Part shown: positions 36,159 to 45,629 of the stretch, one piece after another
Position numbering within the stretch: position 1 is the stretch's first letter
Layout: each line of letters begins with the position of its first letter
Source of the DNA: CAVXYG01 sp963766005
GTDB taxonomy: Bacteria; Actinomycetota; Actinomycetes; S36-B12; GCA-2699445
Length of the DNA: 64,000 nucleotides
Assembly (NCBI GenBank): GCA_963766005.1
Contig: CAVXYG010000006.1
Coordinates: 62,001-126,000 of the forward strand
Direction of reading: 5' to 3'
Position numbers and translations under genes: made by a program
Notes under the pieces: generated by a model
What the model was told of the DNA's origin: nothing
The model's input: the letters and a program-made list of their open reading frames with translations, nothing else
Database searches by the model: none

Positions 36159-36650
36159 ATGAGCGAAGTGCGGACGAGAGTCGAAGAGTCGATCCAGATC
36201 AACGCCTCACCGGGCGCGGTGTTCGCCTATTGCCTGGACCCGCGCCGGCTGTTCGCCGGGGACCCGAAGCATGTCGTGGATGCCGCCACTGTCGCGGGCG
36301 GGGTGGGGACGACCGCGCACCTGTCCATGAGGATGGGTGTGCTGGAGGAGGCTGATCGCCTCGAGTACGTCGAGGTGGTGCCGGACCGTCGCATCGTCAT
36401 CGCGATGCAGCCGACGATGTCGCTGGGCGGGTCCAGGGGCCTCCGCAGCGACACGGCGGCCTACACCTTGACCCACGAGTTCGCGCCGGAAGCCGGCGGG
36501 ACCCGGATGACGCTGCGGGTGCAGGTGCATGATCCGCCGCTGCACGAGCGCATGATCGACCGTCTCGAAGGCAAGGGCCCCGATCGGATGGTGCGCAACC
36601 GGCTGCAGCGCATCGCACAAGCGGTCGAGGCGGCTGCGTCGGAGGGGTGA
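36159..36650 (+). CDS. SRPBCC (START-like) family protein
   Basis: 163 residues with the helix-grip START fold: N-terminal strand TRVEESIQINASPGAVFAYC, central LEYVEVVPDRRIVIAM, and the long C-terminal helix RNRLQRIAQAVEAAASEG that lines the ligand pocket. Probably binds a hydrophobic ligand; no enzyme motif. ATG 36159 follows GAGAGGAGA. It precedes an alpha/beta hydrolase gene by 93 bases. Confidence 0.85.
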   Translation: MSEVRTRVEESIQINASPGAVFAYCLDPRRLFAGDPKHVVDAATVAGGVGTTAHLSMRMGVLEEADRLEYVEVVPDRRIVIAMQPTMSLGGSRGLRSDTAAYTLTHEFAPEAGGTRMTLRVQVHDPPLHERMIDRLEGKGPDRMVRNRLQRIAQAVEAAASEG

Positions 36651-36743
36651 CCGTGGGATCCGGGGCAACGGCGTCCGGGGCGGGGGCTGACCCACAGTTG
36701 GGGGCCCCGAGCCGGGCTGCTGCCCGCCCCGGTTGACGAGAGG

Positions 36744-37625
36744 ATGTGGACGATGTTCGGCACCGGGGAGCAGGACCTCACGGCGCAGGTGCGCAGCGGG
36801 CTGCCCGGCAGTTTCGTGGCGCTGTCGGCAGGAGTCACGCACTACGAACTCCGCGGCGATGCCGATGCTGCGACCGTCGTGCTCATCCACGGCAACGCAG
36901 CACCGCTGGTCACCTGGGACCGGACGGTCGGGCCGCTGCGCGATGCCGGATTCCGCGTGCTCCGGTACGACCTGTTCGGGCACGGCTTGTCGGATAGGCC
37001 GCGCCTGAGGACCTATGACCGCCGGCTCTACAACGACCAGCTCGCGGAACTGCTGGATCGTCTCGGCATCGAGTCCCCGGTCCGCCTGGTGGGTTCGTCC
37101 CAGGGCGGAAGCATCGGCGCTTGCTTCGCTGCGGAGAATCCCGGGATGGTCAGCAAGTTGGCGCTGCTGGCGCCCTTCTTCGACGAATTGCCGGGATCCG
37201 GGGGCGTGCTGTTCCGGCTCATGGCGACACCGATGGTTGGCGAGGTGCTGCTGCGACTGGTGGGTGACAGCAGGCTGGCCGACCTCTCCGATGCCGTGGT
37301 ATCGCCGCAGGCACGGGATGCCCTGCAACCCCAGGTCGCCGCGCAGTTCCACTACCGAGGGAAGCGCCGGGCGATGCTTGCCAACCTGAGAGGCGATGCG
37401 TTGCAGGACGCGACCTCCTGCTACCGACGCCTTGGGGAAGAGGGGATCCCGCTGCTGCTCACCTACGCAACCGCCGACCAGAGGCTTCCACGGGCGTCGA
37501 TGAGCAGGTTGCGCGGCCTGCTGCCCAACATCGAGTACCACGAGCTCGACGGTGCCGGGCACTTGGCGCACTACGAGTCCCCGGACCGCATCAACCCTCT
37601 GCTCATCCAGTTCCTGAGCGACTGA
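36744..37625 (+). CDS. alpha/beta hydrolase
   Basis: 293 residues with the canonical fold: oxyanion motif IHGNAAPLVTWD, nucleophile elbow VGSSQGGSIG (Ser119), acid in TYATADQRLP and catalytic His in GAGHLAHYE. Closest in style to small esterases or C-C hydrolases of the MhpC/epoxide-hydrolase group; substrate unknown. ATG 36744 is the first start, but ATG 36753 is better spaced from GAGAGG. Confidence 0.9.
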   Translation: MWTMFGTGEQDLTAQVRSGLPGSFVALSAGVTHYELRGDADAATVVLIHGNAAPLVTWDRTVGPLRDAGFRVLRYDLFGHGLSDRPRLRTYDRRLYNDQLAELLDRLGIESPVRLVGSSQGGSIGACFAAENPGMVSKLALLAPFFDELPGSGGVLFRLMATPMVGEVLLRLVGDSRLADLSDAVVSPQARDALQPQVAAQFHYRGKRRAMLANLRGDALQDATSCYRRLGEEGIPLLLTYATADQRLPRASMSRLRGLLPNIEYHELDGAGHLAHYESPDRINPLLIQFLSD

Positions 37626-37970
37626 CGCCGCTCCCCGCAGCGACCTTCCCCCACCCGTGGTCCGCCGCCGATCCGAGGCGGTGGGATGCCCGCCGACCCC
37701 AGCCCATGCCAGAGCGGGGACGGGACCCAGTCGATGCCGATCCGTTGGGCGACACCAGGTCTCTTGCGGTGGGCATCGACCGGATCGCGGCGTCGTAGTC
37801 CAGCCCTCGATGCTCGTACTCGGCCCGCCGTCGGACCGTGCCTGGTCGCCCGCTCGCTGCGCGGCCTCGCCATCGCCGCTCGGCAGCGCGTCGAGGGCTG
37901 CGCGCACCCCGTGGATCCCTGTCGCCATCTCATCAGCGCGCGGTCGTGTCCGCCGCGGCAGGTTCGGGCC
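37626..37970. other. intergenic, no gene seen
   Basis: Convergent spacer between the hydrolase and the VWA gene. No credible ORF; the terminator hairpin at 37971 closes it. Confidence 0.5.
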
Positions 37971-38000
37971 TGCGGGGCGGCCTCGCGGCGCCGCCCCGCA
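37971..38000 (-). terminator. hairpin downstream of the VWA gene
   Basis: TGCGGGGCGGC-8-GCCGCCCCGCA, an 11-bp perfect stem nine bases after the VWA gene stop (38009). No T-run follows, which is common for actinobacterial terminators. It may also stop readthrough from the convergent hydrolase gene. Confidence 0.6.
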
Positions 38001-38008
38001 ACGCTCTC

Positions 38009-39322
38009 TCAGCTCTGCGAAGAGGTCCCGTCCGAACCCTCCGTCGGGACCTCGCCGCCCTGGTTCCGGCTCTTGAACCCGCGCGACTTCCGCGTGCGGT
38101 CGCTGCGCAGCCGCTTGCTGGTGTAGCCGTCGTCCCAGTGAGTCAGCCCCTCGCTGGTGGAGGTGAGCCAGGTCATCTCCGCCCGGACCTCATCGTCCTG
38201 GTAGGCCGGCGGCGCGCCGAGGATCGCGTCGGTCGCCAACCCGAGCGTGCGGGCAGCGGCATCGCGATCGCCGCGCCGCAGGGCCTCCTCGGCCTCGCGC
38301 TTGGCCTGCTGGGTCTGCAGCAGGAGCTTCTCGCGCTGCACTTCCGGCGAGGGCACCCGCCCGGCCGCGAGGTCGGCGGGCACCACGTTCACCGACACCG
38401 GCAGCATGATGGTGTGCTGCTCCAGGGCGGGCAGTTCCACGTAGGTCAGGGTCAGCTCCGCGACCTTCTCCAGGCCGAGGCCCGCCATGGCGGGCACGCC
38501 CAGCTCGATGAGGACCCGACGATCCTCGCCGCCGTAGAAGTCTCCGAGCTCGACCATGAGCCCGCCGTTGACCCTGGCGACCGGCAGGTCGTTGAGGATG
38601 CCGACCTGGGCGACATCGGACGACGTGGCGATGAGCAGGCTGGCCGCTTGGACAGTCTTGGACAACAGGCCGTCCAGCTCCCCGGCCAGGGCGGCGGCGG
38701 CAGCATCGGGATCGCGGGCGAAGCAGTGGTTGCCGTTGCCGCCGGTGGCCATCTCGCCGAGCAGGTTCTCGTCGTACCCCACGCCGATGCCGATGGTCGA
38801 GGTGGTGACGCCCTGCTTGCCGCCGTTGGTCGCGACCTCGCGCAGCCTGGCCGGTTCGGTAATACCGGAGTTGGCGTGCCCGTCGGAGAGCAGCACCAGC
38901 GTCGCTCCGGCCGGCCCGCTCACGCGGCGTGCCTCCTGCAGTCCGCGCAGGTAGCCGCTGGACAGCTCGGTCAGCCCACCGGTGTGGATGGCTGCCACTG
39001 CCCGTCCGATGGCGTCGCGACCCAAGTCGGCCACCTTGCCCGCCGGGACCACGATCTCGACGGTGCTGTCGAAGGTGACCAGACCGAAGTTGTCGCGGTC
39101 GTCCAGTCGCGCGACGAGGTCCACGACGGCCCGCTTGGCGGCGTCGAGCCGTCCCCCGTTCATAGAGCCCGAGCGGTCCAGCACGATGATCGCCGTGTGC
39201 TCGGGGCGCACCGCGGCGGGATCCGCCGCCGCGGCCGGCGCCTGCAGTTCGAGCATGACGGTGACGGTGTCGGTCGCCTCGACGGCGACGAGGTCGACAT
39301 CCAGATGAGCGTTGATATGCAC
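38009..39322 (-). CDS. VWA domain protein
   Basis: 437 residues. The VWA domain starts at about residue 42, with MIDAS motif LDRSGSM (Asp49), then TTSTIGIGVGYDENLL and a beta-rich domain. The C-terminal 100 residues are helical (KLLLQTQQAKREAEEALRRG) and end in a basic, Ser/Gly-rich tail. Cytoplasmic: no signal. GTG 39322 has AAGGA seven bases upstream. It resembles stand-alone VWA proteins that bind metal-dependently to protein partners; no MoxR partner is adjacent here. Confidence 0.88.
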   Translation of the reverse strand: MHINAHLDVDLVAVEATDTVTVMLELQAPAAAADPAAVRPEHTAIIVLDRSGSMNGGRLDAAKRAVVDLVARLDDRDNFGLVTFDSTVEIVVPAGKVADLGRDAIGRAVAAIHTGGLTELSSGYLRGLQEARRVSGPAGATLVLLSDGHANSGITEPARLREVATNGGKQGVTTSTIGIGVGYDENLLGEMATGGNGNHCFARDPDAAAAALAGELDGLLSKTVQAASLLIATSSDVAQVGILNDLPVARVNGGLMVELGDFYGGEDRRVLIELGVPAMAGLGLEKVAELTLTYVELPALEQHTIMLPVSVNVVPADLAAGRVPSPEVQREKLLLQTQQAKREAEEALRRGDRDAAARTLGLATDAILGAPPAYQDDEVRAEMTWLTSTSEGLTHWDDGYTSKRLRSDRTRKSRGFKSRNQGGEVPTEGSDGTSSQS

Positions 39323-39467
39323 AGGCGTTTCCTTCTCTCCGAGTTGGCGGATCCGGAGTGTCCGGTCCGCTCGATGTGGTGCGGGGCCCGTCGCATCGGA
39401 CGGGCTGGTCGCGCAGGCCTGCGGGCACTGGGCCGGCCCGCGTCAGCCCGGCTGGCCGAGGCCGTGA

Positions 39468-39686
39468 TCAGACGACGCGGTAGAGCGTGACGACGGCGTC
39501 GTACTCGCGCCAGCCGCCCAACCCGGCCAGCGGCATGGGGTCGGCGACGGTGGCGTCCTCGTGCGTGCCGCCCATGAACAGCCCCAGCAGGATCTCCTCG
39601 GCCACCCGGGACGGGTAGTCGATATCCCGGGAGACCGGGGCTGCCAGGTCGGTCCGGTCGATCACGGCGTCGTGGTTGTGGTGCAT
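39468..39686 (-). CDS. small hypothetical protein
   Basis: 72 residues, acidic, starting MHHNHDAVIDRTDLAAP from ATG 39686 with AGGGGGA nine bases upstream. It ends YDAVVTLYRVV. No family recognised. It lies 145 bases upstream of the VWA gene on the same strand and may be co-transcribed. Confidence 0.65.
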   Translation of the reverse strand: MHHNHDAVIDRTDLAAPVSRDIDYPSRVAEEILLGLFMGGTHEDATVADPMPLAGLGGWREYDAVVTLYRVV

Positions 39687-40043
39687 CGTGCTGGTTCCCC
39701 CTGAAGTCGTTCTGCTGCGCACTGCTCGGCGGGCCGGGTGCAGCGCCTCACCCGATGTCACGGATGCACCGCGATCCGTCACCACCGGTTGCCGGGATCC
39801 GTCTGCTGGGCGCCACCGTGCTGCTCTGGACTCCCATGCGAGACCCCCCGGATGTCGCGGACCGTGTCACCAGGTGCCCTGGCTCTGCCAGTGTGTGCTC
39901 GACCTCCGACAGACCCCGCTGCTCGCGCTAGAGGAGGGGGACGGACGCCGGTGACCGGCGATGCCGGCTCCTGGATTCGTTCCAACACCCCTCCCGCGGT
40001 GGTCATGAGCAGCCGGAGGCCGCCGGCCGATCCGGTGCACCGG
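39687..40043. other. intergenic, no gene seen
   Basis: Divergent spacer between the small protein and the NUDIX gene. No credible ORF or repeat. Confidence 0.45.
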
Positions 40044-40522
40044 ATGACGCGGAAGGCGGCCGAATGGCATCTCCGGCGAGGAGCACGACTGGCCGGTGAC
40101 CCAGGGGTACGGCTGGCTCCTGGCCGGCTGCGGCAGCATCGCGCTGATCAGCAAGGACGGGGCGGCGTGGCAGTCCCCTGGCGGCAAGCCGCTGCCAGGG
40201 GAGTCGCTCCGGGACGCCTCGGCCCGCGAATTCCACGAGGAGGCCGCCCTGCAGCTGCCCCGGCACGGTCGGGCCTCGTTCCTCGGCTCCTTCCTGATCG
40301 AGGAGGAGTGCAACGAAAGCTCCAGGAGGTACCTCGAATCGCGCTACCTCGTGCGTGATCTGGCCGAGCAGCCACTGCGCCGGGTCGAGCCTGCCGGCCA
40401 GGCTGCCGAAGACGTGGTGCGGTTCGCCGTCTAGGCGACCATCGACGAGGCGTGCCGGTTGATCCGGCGTCCTCGCCGCGAGCGACGAGTACGCCACCTA
40501 CAGGCAGAGCGCGGGGCGGTAG
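40044..40522 (+). pseudogene. NUDIX hydrolase, broken by frameshifts and a stop
   Basis: ATG 40044 gives MTRKAAEWHLR, then one base shift near 40075 leads to EEHDWPVTQGYGWLLAG. The NUDIX box is intact in GKPLPGESLRDASAREFHEE, with the REFHEE metal ligands, so nucleoside-diphosphate-type hydrolysis would be expected. An in-frame TAG at 40432 is followed by ATIDEACRLIR, and a further shift leads to SDEYATYRQSAG. The intact middle part can be read from a GTG at 40096. Three lesions in 480 bases point to real decay or poor sequence. Confidence 0.7.
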
Positions 40523-40642
40523 CCGACGCGCGCCGGAACCCGCAACGAGACGCTTGAGCACCGTCCGTTTCACCGGGGTTGAACCATCCGACGCGAATCG
40601 CGATGCCGCCGGTACGGGGCCGCGCCTCCGGCGCCGCAGTCG

Positions 40643-41161
40643 TCAGTCGCGCTCCACCCAGCGGTCGATGGCCCAGACCAGGGCGAGCGCGGCGGCCGGC
40701 TCGATGCCCTCGGCGATGTCAATGACGTACTGGTCGCGGATCTGGATCCACTTCTGGGTGATCTGGATCACGTGCCGGCCGTCGCTGTCGTTGACGGAGT
40801 AGTTCTTCTCCTTGATGTCGCCCTGGAGCAGCCACTCCTCGCCCGTGGCGAGGGTCACGTCGATCTTGTCCCGGACGAACTTGAAGGCCTGGGCGTGCAG
40901 GTGCGCGTACTGGTTCCCCGCCGCGTCGGTGACATCCATCCGCTTGGGGATGCCGAACAACTTGCCCCGGACCTGGTAGAGCAAAGTGTCGTCGGCCGCC
41001 TTGATGTCGGCCTTCGGCCGGGTGCCGATCTTCCCGTCGACGAAGAACAGTTGCTCCTCGGTCTGGGGATCGAGGACGCGGAAGTCGCGTCCGGCGCCGA
41101 AGCTGCTCTTCATGAGCAGCCGGGTGTACCCGGGAGGGGCAGGTGGGATGGAGATGGCCAC
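40643..41161 (-). CDS. LURP-one-related / Tubby-C-like protein
   Basis: 172 residues with the scramblase/LOR beta-barrel pattern: RLLMKSSFGAGRDFRVLDP, FFVDGKIGT, LFGIPKRMDVTDAAG, RHVIQITQKWIQIRDQYVID. The fold has 12 strands around a central hydrophobic helix; here that C-terminal helix is AAALALVWAIDRWVE. Bacterial members are of unknown function and may bind phospholipid. GTG 41161 has GAAGGGA upstream. Confidence 0.85.
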   Translation of the reverse strand: MAISIPPAPPGYTRLLMKSSFGAGRDFRVLDPQTEEQLFFVDGKIGTRPKADIKAADDTLLYQVRGKLFGIPKRMDVTDAAGNQYAHLHAQAFKFVRDKIDVTLATGEEWLLQGDIKEKNYSVNDSDGRHVIQITQKWIQIRDQYVIDIAEGIEPAAALALVWAIDRWVERD

Positions 41162-41242
41162 GGTGGATCCCTTCGCCTCGGCTTCGTCCGGGACGCCTAT
41201 CCCTCTGGGGTGGTCGGATCGGCGCGGTGGTGCCGCGGACCA

Positions 41243-41473
41243 GTGTACGCGTCGGACTCCATCACCGCTGCGGACCCCGAGCAGGGGGCCAAGGACGGGG
41301 ATGCGGCAGGCGCGGTCGGCGTCGGTTCATGGGTGCTGCCGCGTCAGGGGATCCCGCGTGTCGCGGACGACGTCATCGAGGTCCGGCAGCTGCGCGCTGC
41401 CTCCGCCGGCCAGGCAGCGACGGCGCTCCTGGTCCCGGGCAGGAGGGTTGACATCGAGGACTTCGGGGAATGA
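41243..41473 (+). CDS. possible small protein, weak evidence
   Basis: A 76-codon frame from GTG 41243 ending eight bases before the next gene, with a protein-like end RVADDVIEVRQLRAA and VPGRRVDIEDFGE. No ribosome site is clear at this start and no family is recognised. It may be the leader region of the gene at 41481 instead. Confidence 0.25.
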   Translation: MYASDSITAADPEQGAKDGDAAGAVGVGSWVLPRQGIPRVADDVIEVRQLRAASAGQAATALLVPGRRVDIEDFGE

Positions 41474-41480
41474 CGAGGGC

Positions 41481-42389
41481 ATGGGAATATCTCTGGCGCC
41501 GTCCGAACTTCGTCGTTTTGTCACGCTCACCGAGCGCAAGGTCTCTCCCAAGGAGGTCGCCAAGCTCTACGCGCGCGCCGAGATGCTGGCCAAGCTGCCG
41601 CTTGCGTTGCAGCGCTGGATCGTCGGCAGGGCCGGTGGCGATCCGGACATGGGGTTCGTCGTGGAGCCCTACTGCTTCTTCCTGGCCTACGAGATCGACG
41701 ACATGGCAGCGGCCCGGGCCCTTCTGCCGCCCGGGTACGAGTTGGTCCCGACCTCCATGTTCGCCGACGGGCAGCCGCGGTACGGCGCCATCCTGGGGGC
41801 CTTCAACCTGCATGCGTCGGTGTTCTGGGGCGGTCGCCTCGAGCTGTACCTGATCGCCGAGAACACCGAGACGGGCATGCTGACCTGGGTCATCGTCGAC
41901 TATGAGTCGAACACGATCAACTACGACCCCGGCCAAGGGTTCTCCGGCGCCACGACGAGCCACTCGGTGATCACGACCACCCACGCCGGGGACGTGCTCG
42001 TCGACGTGCAGAGCAAGGAGCGCCCCAATCGGTTGAGCGTCACCGCGGCTCTGCCGGGTGCTCCCATGCGCCCGCTGGACCAGCGGCTGTGGGTCGACGG
42101 GAACCTCTCGGTGGACTACGGCGGCAGGCTGATGGACGACGCGTCGGATCCCTTCGGACTGGTGTTCGATCCGGGCGAGATGGCGCAGGCGCTGCAGGTT
42201 CCGCTCGAGGCCGTCGCTGTCGAGGCGAACACGTTCGGAGCCGGCTTCCTGGCGCCCGAGCCGTTCGAGGCCGCCTGCTTCCCGTACGCCCAGCACTTCC
42301 TGACCTCCAGCTACCCCAAGGCCAATCCGATCCGCGACGAGGAGGCACTCGTCGACGCGGTTCGCGACTATGCGGCAGCGGTGCACTGA
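41481..42389 (+). CDS. conserved hypothetical protein, possibly acetoacetate-decarboxylase-like fold
   Basis: 302 residues from ATG 41481. An N-terminal helical part is followed by a beta-rich domain: EPYCFFLAYEIDDMAAARAL, LPPGYELVPTSMFADGQPRY, GAILGAFNLHASVFWGGRLE, LYLIAENTETGMLTW. The phrase LLPPGYELVPT and the strand pattern recall acetoacetate-decarboxylase-like proteins, but I do not see the catalytic Lys motif, so the assignment is only structural inference. No signal or membrane helix. Confidence 0.75.
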   Translation: MGISLAPSELRRFVTLTERKVSPKEVAKLYARAEMLAKLPLALQRWIVGRAGGDPDMGFVVEPYCFFLAYEIDDMAAARALLPPGYELVPTSMFADGQPRYGAILGAFNLHASVFWGGRLELYLIAENTETGMLTWVIVDYESNTINYDPGQGFSGATTSHSVITTTHAGDVLVDVQSKERPNRLSVTAALPGAPMRPLDQRLWVDGNLSVDYGGRLMDDASDPFGLVFDPGEMAQALQVPLEAVAVEANTFGAGFLAPEPFEAACFPYAQHFLTSSYPKANPIRDEEALVDAVRDYAAAVH

Positions 42390-42413
42390 GGTCCCCGTCG
42401 GAGCAGCGCTCTG

Positions 42414-42449
42414 GCCTGCCTCGCCAGCACTGCCTGCCTCGCCAGCACT
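42414..42449. repeat. 18-bp tandem duplication
   Basis: GCCTGCCTCGCCAGCACT occurs twice without a gap, 25 bases after the preceding gene's stop. Probably replication slippage. Confidence 0.8.
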
Positions 42450-42532
42450 GCCGATAGTGCCCGGGTGCTGCGGCAGCGCACCGGAGCCGGGCACAGGTCC
42501 CAAGAGCGCGGCGGGCGGATCACCGGCGACCG

Positions 42533-43189
42533 CTAGACCACCTCGTAGACGAAGTACTGCACCTTGATCCGGTCCCGGTACTGCGGGTGGCGGGGGAGGT
42601 AGGGCATCGGCTCGGTGCCGAACCTGCGCCTCCTCAGGCCCTCTCGCTCGAGGCGGGCCAGGTGCTTGCCGTAGTGCTGCTCGCGCATGCGGTACGTCGC
42701 GGTGCGACAAGGCGATGTGGCCGCCGCTGCGGACGATCCGGCACAGCTGGCGCAGGATCTCGGGTGTCTCGAAGTAGGTGAGCGCTCCGATGAAGCAGAC
42801 GGCATCGAAGGCGTTGTCGTCCGACGGCAGCGGGAAGTCCTGCAGGTCGACCTGGGCGAGGTGTTCGTAGGCTCCCGTCCGCTCCGCCAGCCGCAACAGC
42901 TCCTGTGGAGATGTCGATCCCCTCGATGTGCGGGTATCCCAGGTTTCGCAGTGCCGCCCCGGTCAGTCCGGAGCCGCAAGCGGCGTCCAGGATCCGGCTG
43001 TCGGTGGGGACGAAGTTCCGCATGATCGCCGCAGCCGTCTGCGGTCCGACGTAGCTCCCACTGCTCGAAGGTCTGGTCGTACTCATCGGCCTCGGCCAGC
43101 GTGTCGTGGTTGCGCTGCACCGTGGCGGTGTCGGTGGAGTAGCCCTCGCCCCAGATCTCGGGGGTGGCCCCGATGATGTCCTCGGCCAT
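42533..43189 (-). pseudogene. class I SAM-dependent methyltransferase, three frameshifts
   Basis: ATG 43189 (MAEDIIGATPEIWGEGYSTD) follows GGAGGCC. Segments in successive frames join into a normal small-molecule methyltransferase: YDQTFEQWE; VGPQTAAAIMRNF with SAM motif RILDAACGSGLTGAAL; LAQVDLQDFPLPSDDNAFDA, VCFIGALTYFE, RIVRSGGHIALSHR; MREQHYGKHLARLEREGL to YFVYEVV. Shifts lie near 43065, 42910 and 42707. All catalytic motifs survive, so the breaks may be sequence errors. Confidence 0.75.
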
Positions 43190-44301
43190 CCTGGCCTCCG
43201 TCGCGTTGGGGTCGGACCGCTCTCCGGTCCGCCGTCGCGACCACCATGCCCCGCCCGCGCCGCAGCGCCGGCCCCGCAGTCGAGACCACCACCCGCGTGA
43301 TGGCGCACCAGCCGGCCGCCCGGGTGGCGCTGGTGCTGGGCCAGTGGCGATGGGGCTGGTCGTGCCCCGGAGCTCCGGGGCATGGTCCGGAATCCGAGTC
43401 GCGCCAGGAACGACGCGGAGCGACTCGGTGCTCTCACCGACAGGGCGCACGCCGGTGCAGGACCCAGCTCCCGGGGAGGCGGCGCGAACTCCCTGGTCCG
43501 CAGGCCCGGGCTTCGGGATCGAGTGCCGACCCCGGCGCCGCGGCGGTCCAGGACCCCGCCGGACACCGGCCGACAGCCGCCCCGGCGCCGCGCCCACCGT
43601 CGGTCGCGAGACGCGTCGGTAGTGATCCCGCCGGGCCCAGCAGCAGCGCACCTGCGCCTCGAGCCGGTCCGAGCCTCTGCGCCGGCAGGCCGGCCTCGAG
43701 GTTCCCGGGTTCCTGCCCCGTGCGCGAACGCTGTGCTGCCGGCCGCCGTCGACGGCTCGGTCGCCGGCGCTCACCGGTGGCCTGCGACCGGGCCCGGCCC
43801 TGTGCGGCGGGTCTGGCACTGGAGCGGCGGCGTCGCAGGGATCAGGATCACCGAGTGCCGGTGCCCACCACCTCCGTCTGCTCGTCGTGCACAGCGGCAG
43901 GGACGCCGCCGATGCAAGCCGCCGCATCCGCAGCGGTTCGCTGAAGATCAAGTGTGATCGGGCGCGCATCCTCCCCGCCCTCATGGTCGACTGATCACCG
44001 CGACCCGAAGGCGTGACCGCGGAAGGAGGTGCGTGACCGGTGGAGGCACACCCTCGCGCTCCTCGCGGCTCGTCCGAGGGCGACGAGCTCCGCTGGATTG
44101 CTGCAATCCAGCCCGTCCGCAGCGGGGAGGGCCGGGGGCGCCGTTCCGGCTCGACCCGATCCGCGCCGCAGACCGTTGCGTCGCGGGCAGACACGGTGCC
44201 ACGGCGCCGCAGCGGTTCCCGGGCGCGCAGCCGTCGACGAGTCGAAGCCGGCCGTTGCCGGGCACGAGGGTGAAGACAACACCAAGGAGGAAGCACGAAC
44301 T
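43190..44301. other. 1.1-kb region without a credible gene
   Basis: Divergent spacer between the methyltransferase and the RidA gene. Long overlapping open frames on both strands are Arg/Pro/Gly-rich artefacts. Near the right end is a strong Shine-Dalgarno-like GGAAGGAGGT (44021-44030) followed by GTG 44033, opening a 90-codon frame that overlaps the RidA ATG by four bases; its sequence is low-complexity, so it may be a leader ORF or chance. The palindrome at 44093 is inside it. Confidence 0.5.
44093..44111. promoter_or_regulatory. 19-bp palindrome upstream of the RidA gene
   Basis: CTGGATTGC-T-GCAATCCAG, perfect 9-bp arms around one base, 190 bases before the RidA start. It is AT-richer than its surroundings. 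A plausible dimeric-repressor operator, with no direct evidence of which protein binds. Confidence 0.4.
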
Positions 44302-45543
44302 ATGAGTGGCTACAACGCGGTCCTGGCACGGAATACCGAAGGCGCTCCACAGAGCCCTGTGTCTTCACAGACGGTCGCCTTTTCGCATTACAACAACCTC
44401 TCGGCTCAGCTGCCCATCGACCCGAAGACCGGTGCAGTCGTCGCCGGCGGCATCGAGGAGCAGGCCAGGCAGTGCTTGGCGAACATCAAGGCAATCCTCG
44501 AGAGCATCGACCATGAGATGGACGACGTCGTCCGGCTCACGGTGTTCCTGAAGGACATCGCTGACATCGACGCGGTGGACCGGGTCTCGGCGACCTTCTA
44601 CCCCGGCTATGTCCCGACCCGGACGACCGCCGCAGTCGCGGCCCTGCCCCTGGATGCCTTGGTGCAGATCGAGGCCCTCGTGTCGAACGGTGAGGGCACC
44701 ATTCCCGACGCACCGCAGGCCGGCGACCTGGTGAAGGTTGCGAGGAATACCGAGACGGCGCCGACCAGTCCGGTCTCGACACAGACGGTGGCCTTCTCCC
44801 ACTACAACAACATCACTGCCCAACTGCCCATTGATCCCGCGTCGGGCGGGCTGGTCGACGGCGGTGCGGCAGAGCAGGCCCAGCAGTGCTTCGCGAACAT
44901 CCAAGCGATCCTGGAGAGCATCGGCCATGTCATGGACGATGTCGTGCGGATCACGGTGTTCGTCACGGATCTCTCGGATGCCGAGGCTGTCGCGGCCGTC
45001 TGCACGGGGTTCTTCCCGGGCTACGTTCCGGCATTGACGACGGTGGCAGCCTCAGCGCTGCCGCTGGGCGCCTCGGTGCAGGTGGAAGCAGTGGTCTCGC
45101 ACGGGGACGGCACCCCTCCGCAGCCACCCGAGGACGCCCGCAACATCGTGATCGAAGCCAGCAGCACGGATCGTGCGCCGGCGGTGCCGTACTCGCAGAC
45201 TGTCGCGTTCTCCCACTACAACCACATCGCCGCCCAACTGCCGTTGGACCCGCAAACCGGCCAACTGGTGCCCGGCGGGGTGGCAGAGCAGACTGCGCAG
45301 TGCCTGCAGAACATCAAGGCGATTGTCGAGAGTGTCGACCACGTGTTGGCCGATACGGTGAAGATCAACATCGCGCTGACGAACCTCGAGGACATCGCGG
45401 CTGTGGACGAGGTCTACGCAACGTTCTTCCCCGGCGGTGTTCCGGCACGCCGGGTCATCGGCGTGTCGGCGCTGCCCGAGGGTGCGCTCGTCCAGATCGA
45501 TGCGGTGATCGGCAACGCCGAAGGAACGCCTCCCCAGAGCTGA
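44302..45543 (+). CDS. triple-domain RidA/YjgF protein
   Basis: 413 residues made of three complete RidA domains (about 1-140, 143-278, 281-413), each with QTVAFSHYNxxxAQLPxDP near its start and a conserved LVQIEALV-type strand near its end. RidA deaminates reactive enamines and normally works as a homotrimer with active sites between subunits; here one chain supplies all three. The active-site Arg is kept in domains 1 (PTRT, Arg107) and 3 (PARR, Arg383) but replaced by Leu245 in domain 2 (PALT). The following acidic position is Glu, Glu and Asp. ATG 44302 follows AAGGAGG. An in-frame extension to 44029 is low-complexity. Confidence 0.93.
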   Translation: MSGYNAVLARNTEGAPQSPVSSQTVAFSHYNNLSAQLPIDPKTGAVVAGGIEEQARQCLANIKAILESIDHEMDDVVRLTVFLKDIADIDAVDRVSATFYPGYVPTRTTAAVAALPLDALVQIEALVSNGEGTIPDAPQAGDLVKVARNTETAPTSPVSTQTVAFSHYNNITAQLPIDPASGGLVDGGAAEQAQQCFANIQAILESIGHVMDDVVRITVFVTDLSDAEAVAAVCTGFFPGYVPALTTVAASALPLGASVQVEAVVSHGDGTPPQPPEDARNIVIEASSTDRAPAVPYSQTVAFSHYNHIAAQLPLDPQTGQLVPGGVAEQTAQCLQNIKAIVESVDHVLADTVKINIALTNLEDIAAVDEVYATFFPGGVPARRVIGVSALPEGALVQIDAVIGNAEGTPPQS

Positions 45544-45629
45544 CCTGCGCTTGTCCGTAGTCGCGGCAAGCGACGGTCGCCGGTGAGTCGTCGGCGACGG
45601 TTGCCGGGTCTGCATTCCGAAACGCGCGT

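Noticed and set aside
43190..44301. Several open frames of 90-230 codons
   Set aside because: Low-complexity Arg/Pro/Gly sequence, overlapping on both strands, without ribosome sites (except the ambiguous 44033 frame, noted separately).
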